Source: PWND01 sp964601515 | GTDB lineage: Bacteria; Bacteroidota; Bacteroidia; Bacteroidales; UBA7960 | Assembly: GCA_964601515.1 (NCBI GenBank) | Contig: CAZRNU010000077.1 | Coordinates: forward strand, 1-13,935 | DNA: 13,935 bases | Direction: 5' to 3' | Shown: positions 1 through 8,371 of the stretch, piece after piece | Layout: every line of letters begins with the position of its first letter | How positions within the stretch are numbered: the stretch's first letter is position 1 | The notes under the pieces: model-generated | The model's input: only the letters and a program-made list of their open reading frames with translations | Told to the model about the DNA's origin: nothing | Database searches by the model: none | Made by a program: the position numbers and the translations under genes

Positions 1-51
1 CGACCCTCAGAACCACAATCTGATGCTCTAACCTACTGAGCTATAGCCACC
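1..51 (-). tRNA. trnH: tRNA-His (GTG), partial, 3' part outside the window
   Basis: Read on the minus strand, the gene starts with the extra G(-1) typical of tRNA-His (position 51), followed by acceptor strand GTGGCTA, TA at positions 8-9 and a D-arm GCTC...GAGC. The anticodon arm is TCAGA / loop TTGTGGT / TCTGA, a perfect 5-bp stem with anticodon GTG at positions 16-14, which reads His codons. Only the 5' half, as far as the variable region, is present; the T arm and 3' acceptor lie beyond base 1. A TATATTTG -7 box lies 12 nt upstream. The identity rests on the anticodon and the G(-1), both directly visible. Confidence 0.93.
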
Positions 52-62
52 GTTTGGGAGTG

Positions 63-70
63 CAAATATA
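63..70 (-). promoter_or_regulatory. -7 promoter box of tRNA-His
   Basis: Minus-strand TATATTTG matches the Bacteroidota -7 consensus TAnnTTTG exactly. It would start transcription a few bases before the mature tRNA 5' end. No clear -33 TTG/TTTG element is visible about 20 bp further upstream. Confidence 0.6.
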
Positions 71-152
71 GAAATTTTTTTACTTCGGCTATATATTATT
101 TCGTTTTTTTTTAATATACAATTATATTGGTATTAGCGGCAGCTTTAGCAGT

Positions 153-169
153 GTCTATACAATATAGGC
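153..169. other. Small inverted repeat between tRNA-His and the glycosyltransferase
   Basis: Arms GTCTATA and TATAGGC pair over 7 bp (one G-T wobble) around a CAA loop. Neither strand has a T-run after the stem, so it is not a convincing terminator. It sits just upstream of the -7 box at 184-191 and could be an operator or simply chance in AT-rich DNA. The rest of the 52-210 spacer shows nothing beyond the two divergent -7 boxes. Confidence 0.3.
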
Positions 170-183
170 TAATTAAAAATAGT

Positions 184-191
184 TATATTTG
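184..191 (+). promoter_or_regulatory. -7 promoter box of the glycosyltransferase/flippase unit
   Basis: TATATTTG matches TAnnTTTG exactly and lies 19 nt before the ATG at 211, giving a very short leader. No matching -33 element is obvious. It diverges from the identical box driving tRNA-His. Confidence 0.5.
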
Positions 192-210
192 CGAAGTAAT
201 AATTTGAATT

Positions 211-1383
211 ATGAATCACACAAAACATAACATACTTTTTATTTCCAGCTGGTATCCAAGTAGAATAATGCCAACTGATGGTAATTTTAATGAAAAATTT
301 GCCGAAGCCTCTGCCCTTTATAACAATGTTTTTGCAATTCATGTTGTCGGCGATTCTGATATTACAGCTCCATATGAAATAGATCAATTTGTAAAAGCAA
401 ATGTTAAAACTCAAATTTGGTATTTTAGAAAAAAAAAAGGTTTAAGTCGTTATTCAAAAATAATTAACGGTTTTAGATATTTGAAATTCTATTTCAAAGC
501 ATTTAAAAGGCACAAAAAAAACTCAGGAAAACCTGATATAATACATCTTAACGTATTGTTTCCAGCTGGTTTGATAGTGTTGTTATTTAAATTATTTTAT
601 GGGATAAAATATGTAATTTCTGAACATTGGACCGGATATTTACCATCAAATGAGATTAAGAAATCTGCATTGGTAAAATGGACTAGCAAAAGGATTGCAA
701 AAAGTGCAAGTATAATTATGCCGGTTACAGAGAATTTAAAAGAAGCTATGCATTGCAAAGGATTGATAAACAACTACATAGTAGTTCCAAATGTTGTAGA
801 TATAAAGTATTTTCACCCAAGAGAGAACAGGGAAAAAAATGAAAAGAAAGTAATTCTTCATGTCTCATCTTTAAAAGATGATCATAAGAATGTTACAGGA
901 ATCTTGAATGTAATTAATGAATTAAAAAACATAAGAACCGATTTTGAATTAAAAATTGTTGGCGATGGCGATCTTGAGCCTCATATTAAATATGCTGAAA
1001 AGCTAAACTTGAATAGCGAAATTGTAAAATTCCATGGAACAATGACAACGCAGGAAATAGCAGAAACTATGCAAATATCCGATATCTTTCTTTTGTTTAG
1101 CAATTATGAAAACCTACCTTGTGTGATAATTGAAGCTTTTGCAACCGGAATCCCGGTTATTTCTACAGATGTTGGAGGAATCAGAGAACATCTAACGATA
1201 GACAAAGGAATTTTAATTGAGCCAAAGGATGAAAAAACACTAATTGAATCACTTAATAAAACATTAGACAATTTAGACTTTTATAATAAAGAAGAGCTTC
1301 ATAAATATGCTGCCAATAACTTTAGTTATGAAAAGATAGGCAGATCATTTACAGAAATTTATTCATCAGTTATTAAAAACTAA
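211..1383 (+). CDS. Glycosyltransferase family 4 (GT-B fold)
   Basis: A 390-residue cytoplasmic, probably membrane-associated, glycosyltransferase that would move a sugar from an activated nucleotide donor onto a lipid-linked glycan. The N-terminal half (1-200) is the acceptor-binding Rossmann domain, with WYPS near residue 14 and an H-x-N loop (IIHLNVLFPAG, 111-120). VPNVVD at 192-197 marks the interdomain linker region. The C-terminal donor domain carries GDGD (251-254) and the family-4 signature E300-x7-E308 in SNYENLPCVIIEAFATG, followed by PVISTDVGG. Length is normal for the family. ATG at 211 is the first start after the -7 box. The flippase begins 4 nt after the stop, so the two are almost certainly co-transcribed in a surface-polysaccharide unit. 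Donor and acceptor sugars cannot be told from the sequence. Confidence 0.93.
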   Translation: MNHTKHNILFISSWYPSRIMPTDGNFNEKFAEASALYNNVFAIHVVGDSDITAPYEIDQFVKANVKTQIWYFRKKKGLSRYSKIINGFRYLKFYFKAFKRHKKNSGKPDIIHLNVLFPAGLIVLLFKLFYGIKYVISEHWTGYLPSNEIKKSALVKWTSKRIAKSASIIMPVTENLKEAMHCKGLINNYIVVPNVVDIKYFHPRENREKNEKKVILHVSSLKDDHKNVTGILNVINELKNIRTDFELKIVGDGDLEPHIKYAEKLNLNSEIVKFHGTMTTQEIAETMQISDIFLLFSNYENLPCVIIEAFATGIPVISTDVGGIREHLTIDKGILIEPKDEKTLIESLNKTLDNLDFYNKEELHKYAANNFSYEKIGRSFTEIYSSVIKN

Positions 1384-1387
1384 AGTA

Positions 1388-2668
1388 TTGTTTAAGAATA
1401 TTTCGACAACATTTGCCAGCAATTTTGTAAATGCTTTGCTCAACCTTCTTATTGCTATTGTTATATCACAATTCTTAGGAGCTGAGGGCAAAGGTGAACA
1501 AAGCATTATAATAACAAATATTTCAATTATTCTGTTAATAAATAATATTATTGGAGGTGCAACTCTTGTTTACCTGGTGCCAAGGTTTGACAACAAAAAA
1601 ATACTACTGTTCTCTTATTTGTGGGCAATTACAATATGCTCATTTACATTTACTGTATCATTGATTGTCTCAGATTTAAGTATTTTCTACCTACTTCATA
1701 TTTGTGTTTTAACATTTATAAACTCTATAGTAAGTGCAAATATGATGGTTCTTTTGGGTAAGGAAAAAATCATTTCTAAAAACATAATTACTTTAATTCA
1801 AATTACAATTACCGCAATATTTCTTCTCTTCTTTATGTTTGTTTTGAATAATAAAGATATCAAATCCTATATATACTCCCTGTATATTGGCTACAGTATA
1901 TCGCTAATATTCAGCCTTATACTGCTAAACAAACACTGGGATGCAGGTCGAAAAATAGATAATCAGGGCAAGTCATTAATATCCAGCATGTTTAGGTTAG
2001 GTTTTGTAAATCAATTATCCCATATAACACAAATGATGAGTTTTAGGCTTAGTTTTTATTTATTGCTTATAATGATAAACAAAGATAGTGTTGGGATTTA
2101 CTCTGTGGCAGTTGCAATAGTTGAATCTGTATGGCTTATCACAAAAAGCATTGCAGTTGTTCAATACGCAAGAATTACTAACAATACTGATGAAAATTAT
2201 AACATAATACTCACAGTAAATTTGCTTAAGACTTCACTAGTATTGTGTTTCATTATGATAGTTGTTTTATCTGCGTTACCGGTTTCATTTTTCCGTTTGA
2301 TGTTTGGAGCCGAGTTCGGCAGTGTTAAATACCTAATATTGATTATGATACCCGGAGTATTCTTTTATAATTTCGCACTCATTTTGGGGCATTATTTTTC
2401 AGGAAAGGGTAAATACTACATTAATACAATTTCTTCTGTTATAGGTCTTGCTGTCACAATTGTTTTGTGTTTGATTTTAATTCCTGAATTTGGATATTAT
2501 GGAACTGCAATTGCTGCATCAATTTCCTTTTTATCTACTGCATTATATGTATTTCTCAAATTCAAAAAAACATCCGGATTTACTACATTAAGCTTCTTCC
2601 CAAACAAAGAAGACATTATAAACTACTGTACAACAATATTAAACGCTATCTATTTGAAAAGGAAATAA
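1388..2668 (+). CDS. Wzx-like polysaccharide flippase (MOP superfamily), TTG start
   Basis: A 426-residue, very hydrophobic protein with roughly twelve predicted membrane helices and almost no soluble domain. This is the layout of O-antigen/teichoic-acid exporters that flip undecaprenyl-linked oligosaccharides across the inner membrane. The N-terminal motif FLGAEGKGEQS followed by GGATLVYLVPR matches the conserved first-helix region of this family, and a GYYGTAIA segment near residue 380 matches the usual late-helix motif. The start is TTG at 1388: the frame is closed upstream by TAG at 1337-1339, no in-frame ATG exists before residue ~119, and an ATT at 1361 is the only other weak candidate. 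It lies 4 nt behind the glycosyltransferase, so translational coupling is likely. The substrate is unknown; membership in the superfamily is secure, the exact Wzx role is inferred from the neighbour. Confidence 0.85.
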   Translation: MFKNISTTFASNFVNALLNLLIAIVISQFLGAEGKGEQSIIITNISIILLINNIIGGATLVYLVPRFDNKKILLFSYLWAITICSFTFTVSLIVSDLSIFYLLHICVLTFINSIVSANMMVLLGKEKIISKNIITLIQITITAIFLLFFMFVLNNKDIKSYIYSLYIGYSISLIFSLILLNKHWDAGRKIDNQGKSLISSMFRLGFVNQLSHITQMMSFRLSFYLLLIMINKDSVGIYSVAVAIVESVWLITKSIAVVQYARITNNTDENYNIILTVNLLKTSLVLCFIMIVVLSALPVSFFRLMFGAEFGSVKYLILIMIPGVFFYNFALILGHYFSGKGKYYINTISSVIGLAVTIVLCLILIPEFGYYGTAIAASISFLSTALYVFLKFKKTSGFTTLSFFPNKEDIINYCTTILNAIYLKRK

Positions 2669-2681
2669 AATAAGAGTAATG

Positions 2682-2700
2682 AAAACTTTGTTTTTTTTAA
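2682..2700. terminator. Weak AT-rich hairpin with T-run between convergent genes
   Basis: AAAAC-TTT-GTTTT forms a 5-bp stem that runs into a tract of eight T. It sits in the 28-nt gap between the flippase stop and the stop of the convergent sensor kinase and overlaps the latter's last bases. The low GC content makes it a weak candidate for ending the flippase transcript. Confidence 0.3.
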
Positions 2701-4859
2701 TTCCTACCCCATTTCACAAGCAATTCGTATAATGCTTCAAACTTAAATGGTTTAGCAATATAATCATTCATCCCCAAAGAAATAAATCTTTCATGGTCTC
2801 CTTCCATGGCATTTGCACTAATTCCAATAATAGGAGGTATTTTGGAATATAGCTTTTTCAGATTTTGCATTGCAGTAATTCCATCCATTACAGGCATTTG
2901 AATATCCATAAATGTGATATCATAAAAATCTTGTTTAAATACAGATATAGCTTCTTCCCCATTAGTTGCTTCATCTACCGTGCAACCTGCGTTTTCTAGC
3001 ATAAGGCGAGCAACCTTGCGATTTAACGCTCTATCTTCAACAAGCAATACATTAAGTTGCAACTTAGGGGGATAAGTATTCTCAGATATTCTTTCTTTAG
3101 ATGTAGTTGTTCTGTCATATCCTGCTTTAAAAGTGAAAGAAAACACACTCCCTTCTCCCAACTTGCTATTAACCTGAATATTACCTCCCATTAGGCGCGT
3201 AAGTTCTTTGCATATTGCCAGACCGAGACCCGTGCCCTCAAAAGGAATAGTATATGACGACTCCAGCTGAGTGTATTTATTGAAAATTTTGTTTTGGTTT
3301 TTCTTTGTAATCCCTACTCCGGTATCAGCAACTTCACATAGTATTATTAAATAATCGTCAAATTTCTCTAGCGGTTTAAATCCTATTGCAACGCTACCTT
3401 CATCGGTAAACTTGAACGCATTGGAAAGAAGATTATTAATAATTTGCCTTAGGCGAGTTTCATCAACTAAAATATTTTCGGGAAGATTATCGCATACATT
3501 ACAAACAAAATCAATAGTTTTTACTTTTGCCTCCGATGAATAAAGATCTTTAAAGTGACTACAAAGTTTTTGGAGGCTAACCTGTGTGGGTTTAAGTTCC
3601 ATTTTGCCGGCCTCAATTTTGCTTAAATCCAATACGTCATTAATAATATTAAGAAGACTTTCGCTACTAATTCTTATGCTTTTCACAAATTCAGATTGTA
3701 AATCATCAAGATTAGTCCTCATAAGCAAACTTAACATCCCCATAATACCGGTCATTGGAGTGCGAATTTCATGGCTCATATTTGCAAGAAACTGTTGTTT
3801 TAGAGCTGCCGACTGTTTGGTGATTTCTATTTTTCTTTCAAGTTCTTCTGTTTTCCTTCGTTCAGAAATATCCTCAAAAAACAAAACAATGCGATTATTG
3901 GCTATAGAGAATACTTTAAGATTAAAAAACAAAATTTCATTTTCTTGACGTAGCTCAATGTTCTCTATTTGAATTCTCTTTTTATTAATGAAGACATTTT
4001 CTATTATGTCTTTCATCCCTTGGTTATTGTAGAACGGCAGAATATCTTCAATTCTTTTTTGTTCTACATTAGCTTTCTTTAGATTTAATATTTCCTTAGC
4101 TGCAGTATTGCTGTTTATTAGAATAATTACAGATTCATGCTCATTTTCAAACTTTTCGAACATCATAAATCCAAGCTGCATATTTTGCAAAATATCAGAA
4201 TAAACTCTTATAATTTCAATGTTCTTTCTCTTATTTGTAACATCAATAATAACACCTCTGAGATTAGTTACATTTCCTTCACTGAATATTGGTTTTATAT
4301 ATATCTCAGCATAAAAATTCTTACCTGTTCTTGTAACCAACTTATACTCGTCGCCTTGATCAGGTTTTTGTTTTGAAAATAATTTGGTAAAATTAGATTT
4401 GGCAAGTTGTAAGTCTTCCGGCGCAATCATGCTGAATATATTGATTCCTTTTGCCAAATCTTCCTTTCCATATTCAAAAACCTGATATGCTTTATCGTTT
4501 GCATATAAAATATTTCCGGTGCCATCAATATCAAAAACTATCTCAGGGAAAGAATCAATAAAATCTCTAAATCTTTTTTCCTTTTCAAAAACACTATTTA
4601 GAAATATACTTTTCTCAGCATCACCTATAAAGAGATTATACTTTTCTGAAAGTTTAATAAATTTATCATATTTACCATCGGAAAGAGCCATAAAAATATC
4701 TCTTACCTTTTTTCTAGTCAGAGTTTTAAATAATATCCAGCAGGCAAATAATATCAGCAATAACAAAACATGAATCAGTAATAGATAAAGATTGACTCCC
4801 ATAGATAAAATATTATGCTTAATTGATTTGTGAAAATCGCAAAATAAATCAGTAGCCAC
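2697..4859 (-). CDS. Membrane-anchored PAS hybrid sensor histidine kinase with C-terminal receiver
   Basis: Numbering is from the GTG at 4859 (720 residues). One membrane helix lies at about 22-45. A PAS domain follows (about 95-210, with FPEIVFDIDGTGNILYAN), then a second PAS-like segment (220-335). HisKA has FLANMSHEIRTP with phospho-acceptor H363. The HATPase domain has an N box (N476, N480), G1 as DTGVG (512-516) and G2 as GTGLGLA (542-548). The receiver (603-718) keeps E608/D609, phospho-acceptor D652 in FMDIQMPVMDG, S681 and K703 in AKPF. All catalytic residues are intact. No output domain follows, so a separate phosphotransfer or regulator partner is expected, not visible here. The start is uncertain: ATG at 4802, just before the membrane helix, is more conventional and would give 701 residues. 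It lies 48 nt downstream of the thioredoxin-fold gene but has its own -7 box. Confidence 0.93.
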   Translation of the reverse strand: MATDLFCDFHKSIKHNILSMGVNLYLLLIHVLLLLILFACWILFKTLTRKKVRDIFMALSDGKYDKFIKLSEKYNLFIGDAEKSIFLNSVFEKEKRFRDFIDSFPEIVFDIDGTGNILYANDKAYQVFEYGKEDLAKGINIFSMIAPEDLQLAKSNFTKLFSKQKPDQGDEYKLVTRTGKNFYAEIYIKPIFSEGNVTNLRGVIIDVTNKRKNIEIIRVYSDILQNMQLGFMMFEKFENEHESVIILINSNTAAKEILNLKKANVEQKRIEDILPFYNNQGMKDIIENVFINKKRIQIENIELRQENEILFFNLKVFSIANNRIVLFFEDISERRKTEELERKIEITKQSAALKQQFLANMSHEIRTPMTGIMGMLSLLMRTNLDDLQSEFVKSIRISSESLLNIINDVLDLSKIEAGKMELKPTQVSLQKLCSHFKDLYSSEAKVKTIDFVCNVCDNLPENILVDETRLRQIINNLLSNAFKFTDEGSVAIGFKPLEKFDDYLIILCEVADTGVGITKKNQNKIFNKYTQLESSYTIPFEGTGLGLAICKELTRLMGGNIQVNSKLGEGSVFSFTFKAGYDRTTTSKERISENTYPPKLQLNVLLVEDRALNRKVARLMLENAGCTVDEATNGEEAISVFKQDFYDITFMDIQMPVMDGITAMQNLKKLYSKIPPIIGISANAMEGDHERFISLGMNDYIAKPFKFEALYELLVKWGRN

Positions 4860-4872
4860 AAAAAGCTAGTGA

Positions 4873-4880
4873 CAAATATA
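4873..4880 (-). promoter_or_regulatory. -7 promoter box of the hybrid kinase
   Basis: Minus-strand TATATTTG, identical to the tRNA-His box, lies in the 48-nt spacer before the kinase. Its start point would fall about 7 nt before the GTG at 4859 but about 64 nt before the ATG at 4802, which favours the ATG as the true start. Confidence 0.45.
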
Positions 4881-4907
4881 AGTCATTTTTAATAATTCTT
4901 AGAGAAT

Positions 4908-5468
4908 TTATTTTACAGTGCCCTCGAAATTTCTAATATAATGGTCGAGGTCTGGGTTGTCGATAAAGACATCATTTGCAAAAAACATAAGAATTGGCTC
5001 AAAAGATTCAGGAGGTCTATATCCGGGTATTGCCGTAATAAGGTTGAGCTCTTCATCAAAAAAAGCAAAAGAAGGATAACTCATTTTGCCTTGCAGAATA
5101 GCGATGGCAAGATTATGTGAAGATCTTCTCTGATCAGGGTTTTCATTAATAAATTCAAATCCTCTGAAATTAATTGCTTCCTTTTGCTCTGCATTAAACT
5201 TTACAGGATAGTAATACTTGTTAAGAATATTAACTATTACAGGATTTGAGAATGTAACTTGATCCATTCTTTTACAATATCCACACCAGTCGGTATAAAT
5301 ATCCACAAATATTTTTCTGGGCTCTGTTTCAGCAAGCTTTACCGCTTCTTCAAAAGTATACCAATTTACTTGAGAATTAGTAACTTTTTCACTTGAATAA
5401 GAATTTTGAACAAATCCAAACAGGACAAAAGAGATAATTGCAGAAATCTTAAAAATATTTTTTCTCAT
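4908..5468 (-). CDS. Secreted thioredoxin-fold protein with CGYC active site
   Basis: 186 residues. Residues 1-25 form a signal peptide (MRKN, a hydrophobic stretch, then NSYS/S), so the protein should act in the periplasm. The body is a thioredoxin-like domain: the region TDWCGYCKRM places the redox pair at C62 and C65, and the cis-proline is P132 in MSYPSFAFF. The context (VNWYTFEEAVKLAETEPRKIFVDIYTD, about 34-60, split by the strand leading into the active site) matches the thioredoxin_7/DUF255-like family common in Bacteroidota, likely a disulfide reductase or isomerase for exported proteins. No partner is encoded nearby. The ATG at 5468 is the natural start because it opens the signal peptide. 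The gene lies upstream of the hybrid kinase and diverges from the ABC permease. Confidence 0.88.
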   Translation of the reverse strand: MRKNIFKISAIISFVLFGFVQNSYSSEKVTNSQVNWYTFEEAVKLAETEPRKIFVDIYTDWCGYCKRMDQVTFSNPVIVNILNKYYYPVKFNAEQKEAINFRGFEFINENPDQRRSSHNLAIAILQGKMSYPSFAFFDEELNLITAIPGYRPPESFEPILMFFANDVFIDNPDLDHYIRNFEGTVK

Positions 5469-5541
5469 GGCTTTTTAAAAAACATAGATTTGAATATATA
5501 TAACTAACAAAAAACTTGAACTTATGTTGTATAATTCTTAA

Positions 5542-5549
5542 CAAAAATA
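5542..5549 (-). promoter_or_regulatory. -7 promoter box of the thioredoxin-fold gene
   Basis: Minus-strand TATTTTTG fits TAnnTTTG and predicts a leader of about 65 nt. The box lies only 12 bp from the oppositely oriented box at 5562-5569, so the -33 region of each promoter would cover the -7 box of the other. Confidence 0.4.
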
Positions 5550-5561
5550 AGCAATATCATC

Positions 5562-5569
5562 TAACTTTG
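5562..5569 (+). promoter_or_regulatory. -7 promoter box of the ABC permease
   Basis: TAACTTTG fits TAnnTTTG and lies 18 nt before the GTG at 5588, predicting a leader of only about a dozen bases. No good -33 element is visible at the usual spacing. Confidence 0.45.
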
Positions 5570-5587
5570 CGTTGAAAATATCTAAAA

Positions 5588-6811
5588 GTGTATTTTAAAA
5601 GAAAAAATAAATCAGGTATTTCCCCTGCAAAAATCAGTTGGAGAAAATTCAGATCTAGCAAAATCGCGCTAGCTTCGTTAATATGGATTATGCTTAATAT
5701 GGTAGTTGCAATTGCCGGATATTTGATTACGCCTGACTCCACCCCTTTTGCAAATAATCAGCATTTAGAAATCAGAGCACACCACCCGGGGGCAACTATA
5801 AACATGCTGATGGTGAAAAAAAATCAGCCACAAAAAAAGTGTTATTTTTTTGAGAAAATGCTTTATGGGTGCGAACCTACAAGCACATCATATCCATTTT
5901 CCACATTTGAAATAAATGAAAGCGAAGTAAAAATACTTTCCTATTCAGGAAGTCCGGATGCACCAGGTCTTGAAAGAATCTTTAATCTTGCAGATATTTT
6001 ATTTTCTATAAACTCAGATTCTGCAGTGTATATAAAAAATGACACTTTACATTTCACATTATATTCAGGGACCCATGATTCAGCAGCATCAATGGATATG
6101 CAGAAAGAAATAAAGAAGAACCATATTATAACAAAGAGATATTTATTAGGTACAGATCAATTTGGTCGGGATTTGCTAAGTCAGCTAATAATTGGAACGA
6201 GAGTGTCCCTGTCAGTTGGATTAATTGCCGTTTTTATCTCTCTATTAATAGGAGTTACACTTGGCAGTATTGGAGGCTTTTTCCGGGGAAGAATAGATGA
6301 TTTTATTATATGGCTAATTAATATAATATGGTCAGTACCTACACTTATTCTCGTTATTGCAATTACATTTGCTATTGGCAAAGGATTTTGGCAAGTATTT
6401 ATTGCTGTTGGGCTAACAATGTGGGTAGATGTTGCCAGAGTTACAAGAGGACAAATTATCAGCTTGCGCGAAAAGGAGTTTGTGGAAGCAGCAAGATCAT
6501 TAGGCATAAACAATTATCGAATTATAACTAAACACATACTGCCAAATATATATGGTCCACTAATCGTTATTTCAGCTGCCAATTTTGCCTCTGCAATTTT
6601 AATTGAAGCAGGATTAAGTTTCCTTGGGATGGGAGTTCAGCCACCAATTCCATCATGGGGAAGCATGATTAAAGAAAATTATGGCTATATAATACTTGAC
6701 AAGGCTTATCTAGCAATTTTACCCGGATTAGCTATAATGCTTATGGTATTATCATTTTTATTGGCCGGAAACAGCCTAAGAGATGCTTTGGATAAAACCA
6801 ACATTAATTAA
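5588..6811 (+). CDS. DppC/OppC-type ABC transporter permease with large extracytoplasmic insertion, GTG start
   Basis: 407 residues. A cytoplasmic N-terminal segment and first helix (about 26-47) match the OppC N-terminal domain. The core permease runs from about 185 to the end: it opens with LLGTDQFGRDLLSQLIIGTR and has about five further helices. The EAA loop, which docks onto the ATPase, is EFVEAARSLGINNYRIITKH (297-316) and is well conserved. Usual length for the family is about 280-300; the excess is a ~135-residue block (about 50-184) between helix 1 and the core, predicted to face the periplasm. GTG at 5588 is the only start: TGA at 5573-5575 closes the frame and no ATG precedes helix 1. 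No DppB, binding protein or ATPase lies within the window, so partners must be elsewhere. The 3' end overlaps the convergent phosphatase gene by 8 bp. Substrate is unknown (peptide-like by family). Confidence 0.9.
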   Translation: MYFKRKNKSGISPAKISWRKFRSSKIALASLIWIMLNMVVAIAGYLITPDSTPFANNQHLEIRAHHPGATINMLMVKKNQPQKKCYFFEKMLYGCEPTSTSYPFSTFEINESEVKILSYSGSPDAPGLERIFNLADILFSINSDSAVYIKNDTLHFTLYSGTHDSAASMDMQKEIKKNHIITKRYLLGTDQFGRDLLSQLIIGTRVSLSVGLIAVFISLLIGVTLGSIGGFFRGRIDDFIIWLINIIWSVPTLILVIAITFAIGKGFWQVFIAVGLTMWVDVARVTRGQIISLREKEFVEAARSLGINNYRIITKHILPNIYGPLIVISAANFASAILIEAGLSFLGMGVQPPIPSWGSMIKENYGYIILDKAYLAILPGLAIMLMVLSFLLAGNSLRDALDKTNIN

Positions 6812-8348
6812 CCCTTAAAGCTGTAAAAATAACATCATCAGTTTGTATATCATTTTGCTTATGCTTAAAAAACATCTCCTTAATTAATTGTGTAACCATG
6901 TGAATACTATCATGGCCATTCATCATTAAAAAGTCTTTGATTTTTGCATAGCCAATCTTTTGTGATTTGTCATTCATTTGGTCTTGAAGTCCATCAGTAA
7001 ATAAGTAAACATTAAACGGTTTTGTTAAGAACAGATTTTGTTCCGTAAATTCAATAGTTTGTTTTTTAAAGCAAGTCCCTACCGAGAATTTATCTCCTAA
7101 TATTTCTATTGAATCCTTCTCGAAGCATATAATCATAGGTCTTTTTGCACTACAAAAAGACAAAGCATTAAAGTCCTTATCAAACCTACACAATGCAATA
7201 TCTATGCTCTCCATAACTTGCAGTTCAGATGAATCTATTGATTCATTTGCAGAAAAAATATTACAAAGTTTTGAGTGAAGTTTTTCTATAATAATTTTTG
7301 GAGAATTATTATGATCTTCATTAATAATCTGATTTAATAACACCATGCACAAAACTGAAACAACGGCTCCGGGAACTCCGTGTCCTGTGGCATCTGCAAC
7401 TGCATAGTAATAAAAACCTTTGTGTTCTTGAAACCAAATAAAATCGCCACTTACAAGATTTTTAGATTGAGAGAATAACGCAAAATCTGAAAATACACTC
7501 CTGAGGTCGATTTCTGAAGCCATAATCGACTTTTGAATATTTTGAGCAAATAAAATGCTATCTGTTATTTGTATATTTTGAAATTCTATCTCTTTAAGAG
7601 TTGCTTCAAGTTTAATATTTGTTTTTTCAATCTCAAGCTTTTGTTTCTGTGTTTTTGAAATCTGTTTCGACAATTCCTCATTAATAATGTTAAGTTTGTT
7701 TTTTTGTTCAATAAGCAATTGCCTCTGAGATTCTATGATTGCAGACCTCTTAACAAGTTCAGTATTAGCCTTTTTTCTGTCAAAGAAAATCTTTATAATA
7801 AAAATAATAAATCCTGCGAGTATAGTCGCAATTATAAAAAGTATAGCATTTACTCTTATCGATTTTTGAATTTTGAAATTATTAATCTCGTCCTCAAAAG
7901 ATAGTATTTCTCTTTTCTGCCTAGATTCATTGCTTCCAAAACGTGCTTCCATTTCTGCTATACTCATTGCTGAAGTTATTTTAAAAATAGAGTCTTGTAA
8001 TATTTTAATCTCTTTTTTATGATTTAAAGCATTTTTATAATCCTTTATATTAAAGGACAAATCATAAAATGCATTCAAACATTCTAGCATTAAATAAATA
8101 TTTCCCTTTTCAGTTGCGAGTTCATACGCTTCATTAACCAGCATATTATATCTATCGGGATTTAAAAATCCAACTTCCTTGGCAGTCTCAATTTTTCTAA
8201 TAATTACAACACTATCGGGCTCGTAATTATTAATTGATTTCTCAAGCTTTTGCGCAGAAACATAACCTGATAAAATCCACATAACAAATAGCCAAATTGA
8301 TATTGTTAGTATAAATTCATAATATTTAAAAAATTCGTTTTTTTTCAT
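6804..8348 (-). CDS. Membrane-bound SpoIIE/PP2C-type Ser/Thr phosphatase (SiaA-like)
   Basis: 514 residues. A signal-anchor helix (about 11-31) is followed by a helical extracytoplasmic sensor region (33-165), a second membrane helix (167-188), a long cytoplasmic coiled coil (about 192-275) and a SpoIIE-type PP2M domain (285-512). All metal-binding aspartates of the family can be seen: D302 in VSGDF, D319 in ADATGHGVPGA, D452 in LFTDG and D504/D505 in QTDDV. It should be an active Mn/Mg-dependent phosphoserine/threonine phosphatase. By position, last in an operon with SiaB- and SiaC-like genes, its likely substrate is the phosphorylated SiaC-like protein, as SiaA is for SiaC in Pseudomonas aeruginosa, although that SiaA has a different sensor region. 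It lies 23 nt after the pseudophosphatase gene and overlaps the convergent permease by 8 bp at the stop codons. ATG at 8348. Confidence 0.9.
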   Translation of the reverse strand: MKKNEFFKYYEFILTISIWLFVMWILSGYVSAQKLEKSINNYEPDSVVIIRKIETAKEVGFLNPDRYNMLVNEAYELATEKGNIYLMLECLNAFYDLSFNIKDYKNALNHKKEIKILQDSIFKITSAMSIAEMEARFGSNESRQKREILSFEDEINNFKIQKSIRVNAILFIIATILAGFIIFIIKIFFDRKKANTELVKRSAIIESQRQLLIEQKNKLNIINEELSKQISKTQKQKLEIEKTNIKLEATLKEIEFQNIQITDSILFAQNIQKSIMASEIDLRSVFSDFALFSQSKNLVSGDFIWFQEHKGFYYYAVADATGHGVPGAVVSVLCMVLLNQIINEDHNNSPKIIIEKLHSKLCNIFSANESIDSSELQVMESIDIALCRFDKDFNALSFCSAKRPMIICFEKDSIEILGDKFSVGTCFKKQTIEFTEQNLFLTKPFNVYLFTDGLQDQMNDKSQKIGYAKIKDFLMMNGHDSIHMVTQLIKEMFFKHKQNDIQTDDVIFTALRVN

Positions 8349-8371
8349 TTTGTAAAAAAAATGGAGATGCC

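Noticed and set aside
1..210. tRNA-His as a possible integration site for a genomic island
   Set aside because: Integrases usually use the tRNA 3' end, which lies outside the window, and no integrase or direct repeat of the visible tRNA part was found on the other side.
3586..4773. Open frames of 79-120 codons on the plus strand inside the hybrid kinase gene
   Set aside because: They lie wholly antisense to a gene with intact kinase and receiver motifs, and their products show no recognisable domain.
6181..6531. Open frames on both strands inside the permease gene
   Set aside because: The permease frame carries the conserved EAA loop and LGTD motif through this stretch, so the others are shadows.
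6804..8348. Idea that the last operon gene is a sensor histidine kinase because of its membrane and coiled-coil layout
   Set aside because: It has no HisKA or HATPase motifs; the C-terminal motifs (SGDF, TGHGVPGA, FTDG, TDD) are those of SpoIIE-type phosphatases.
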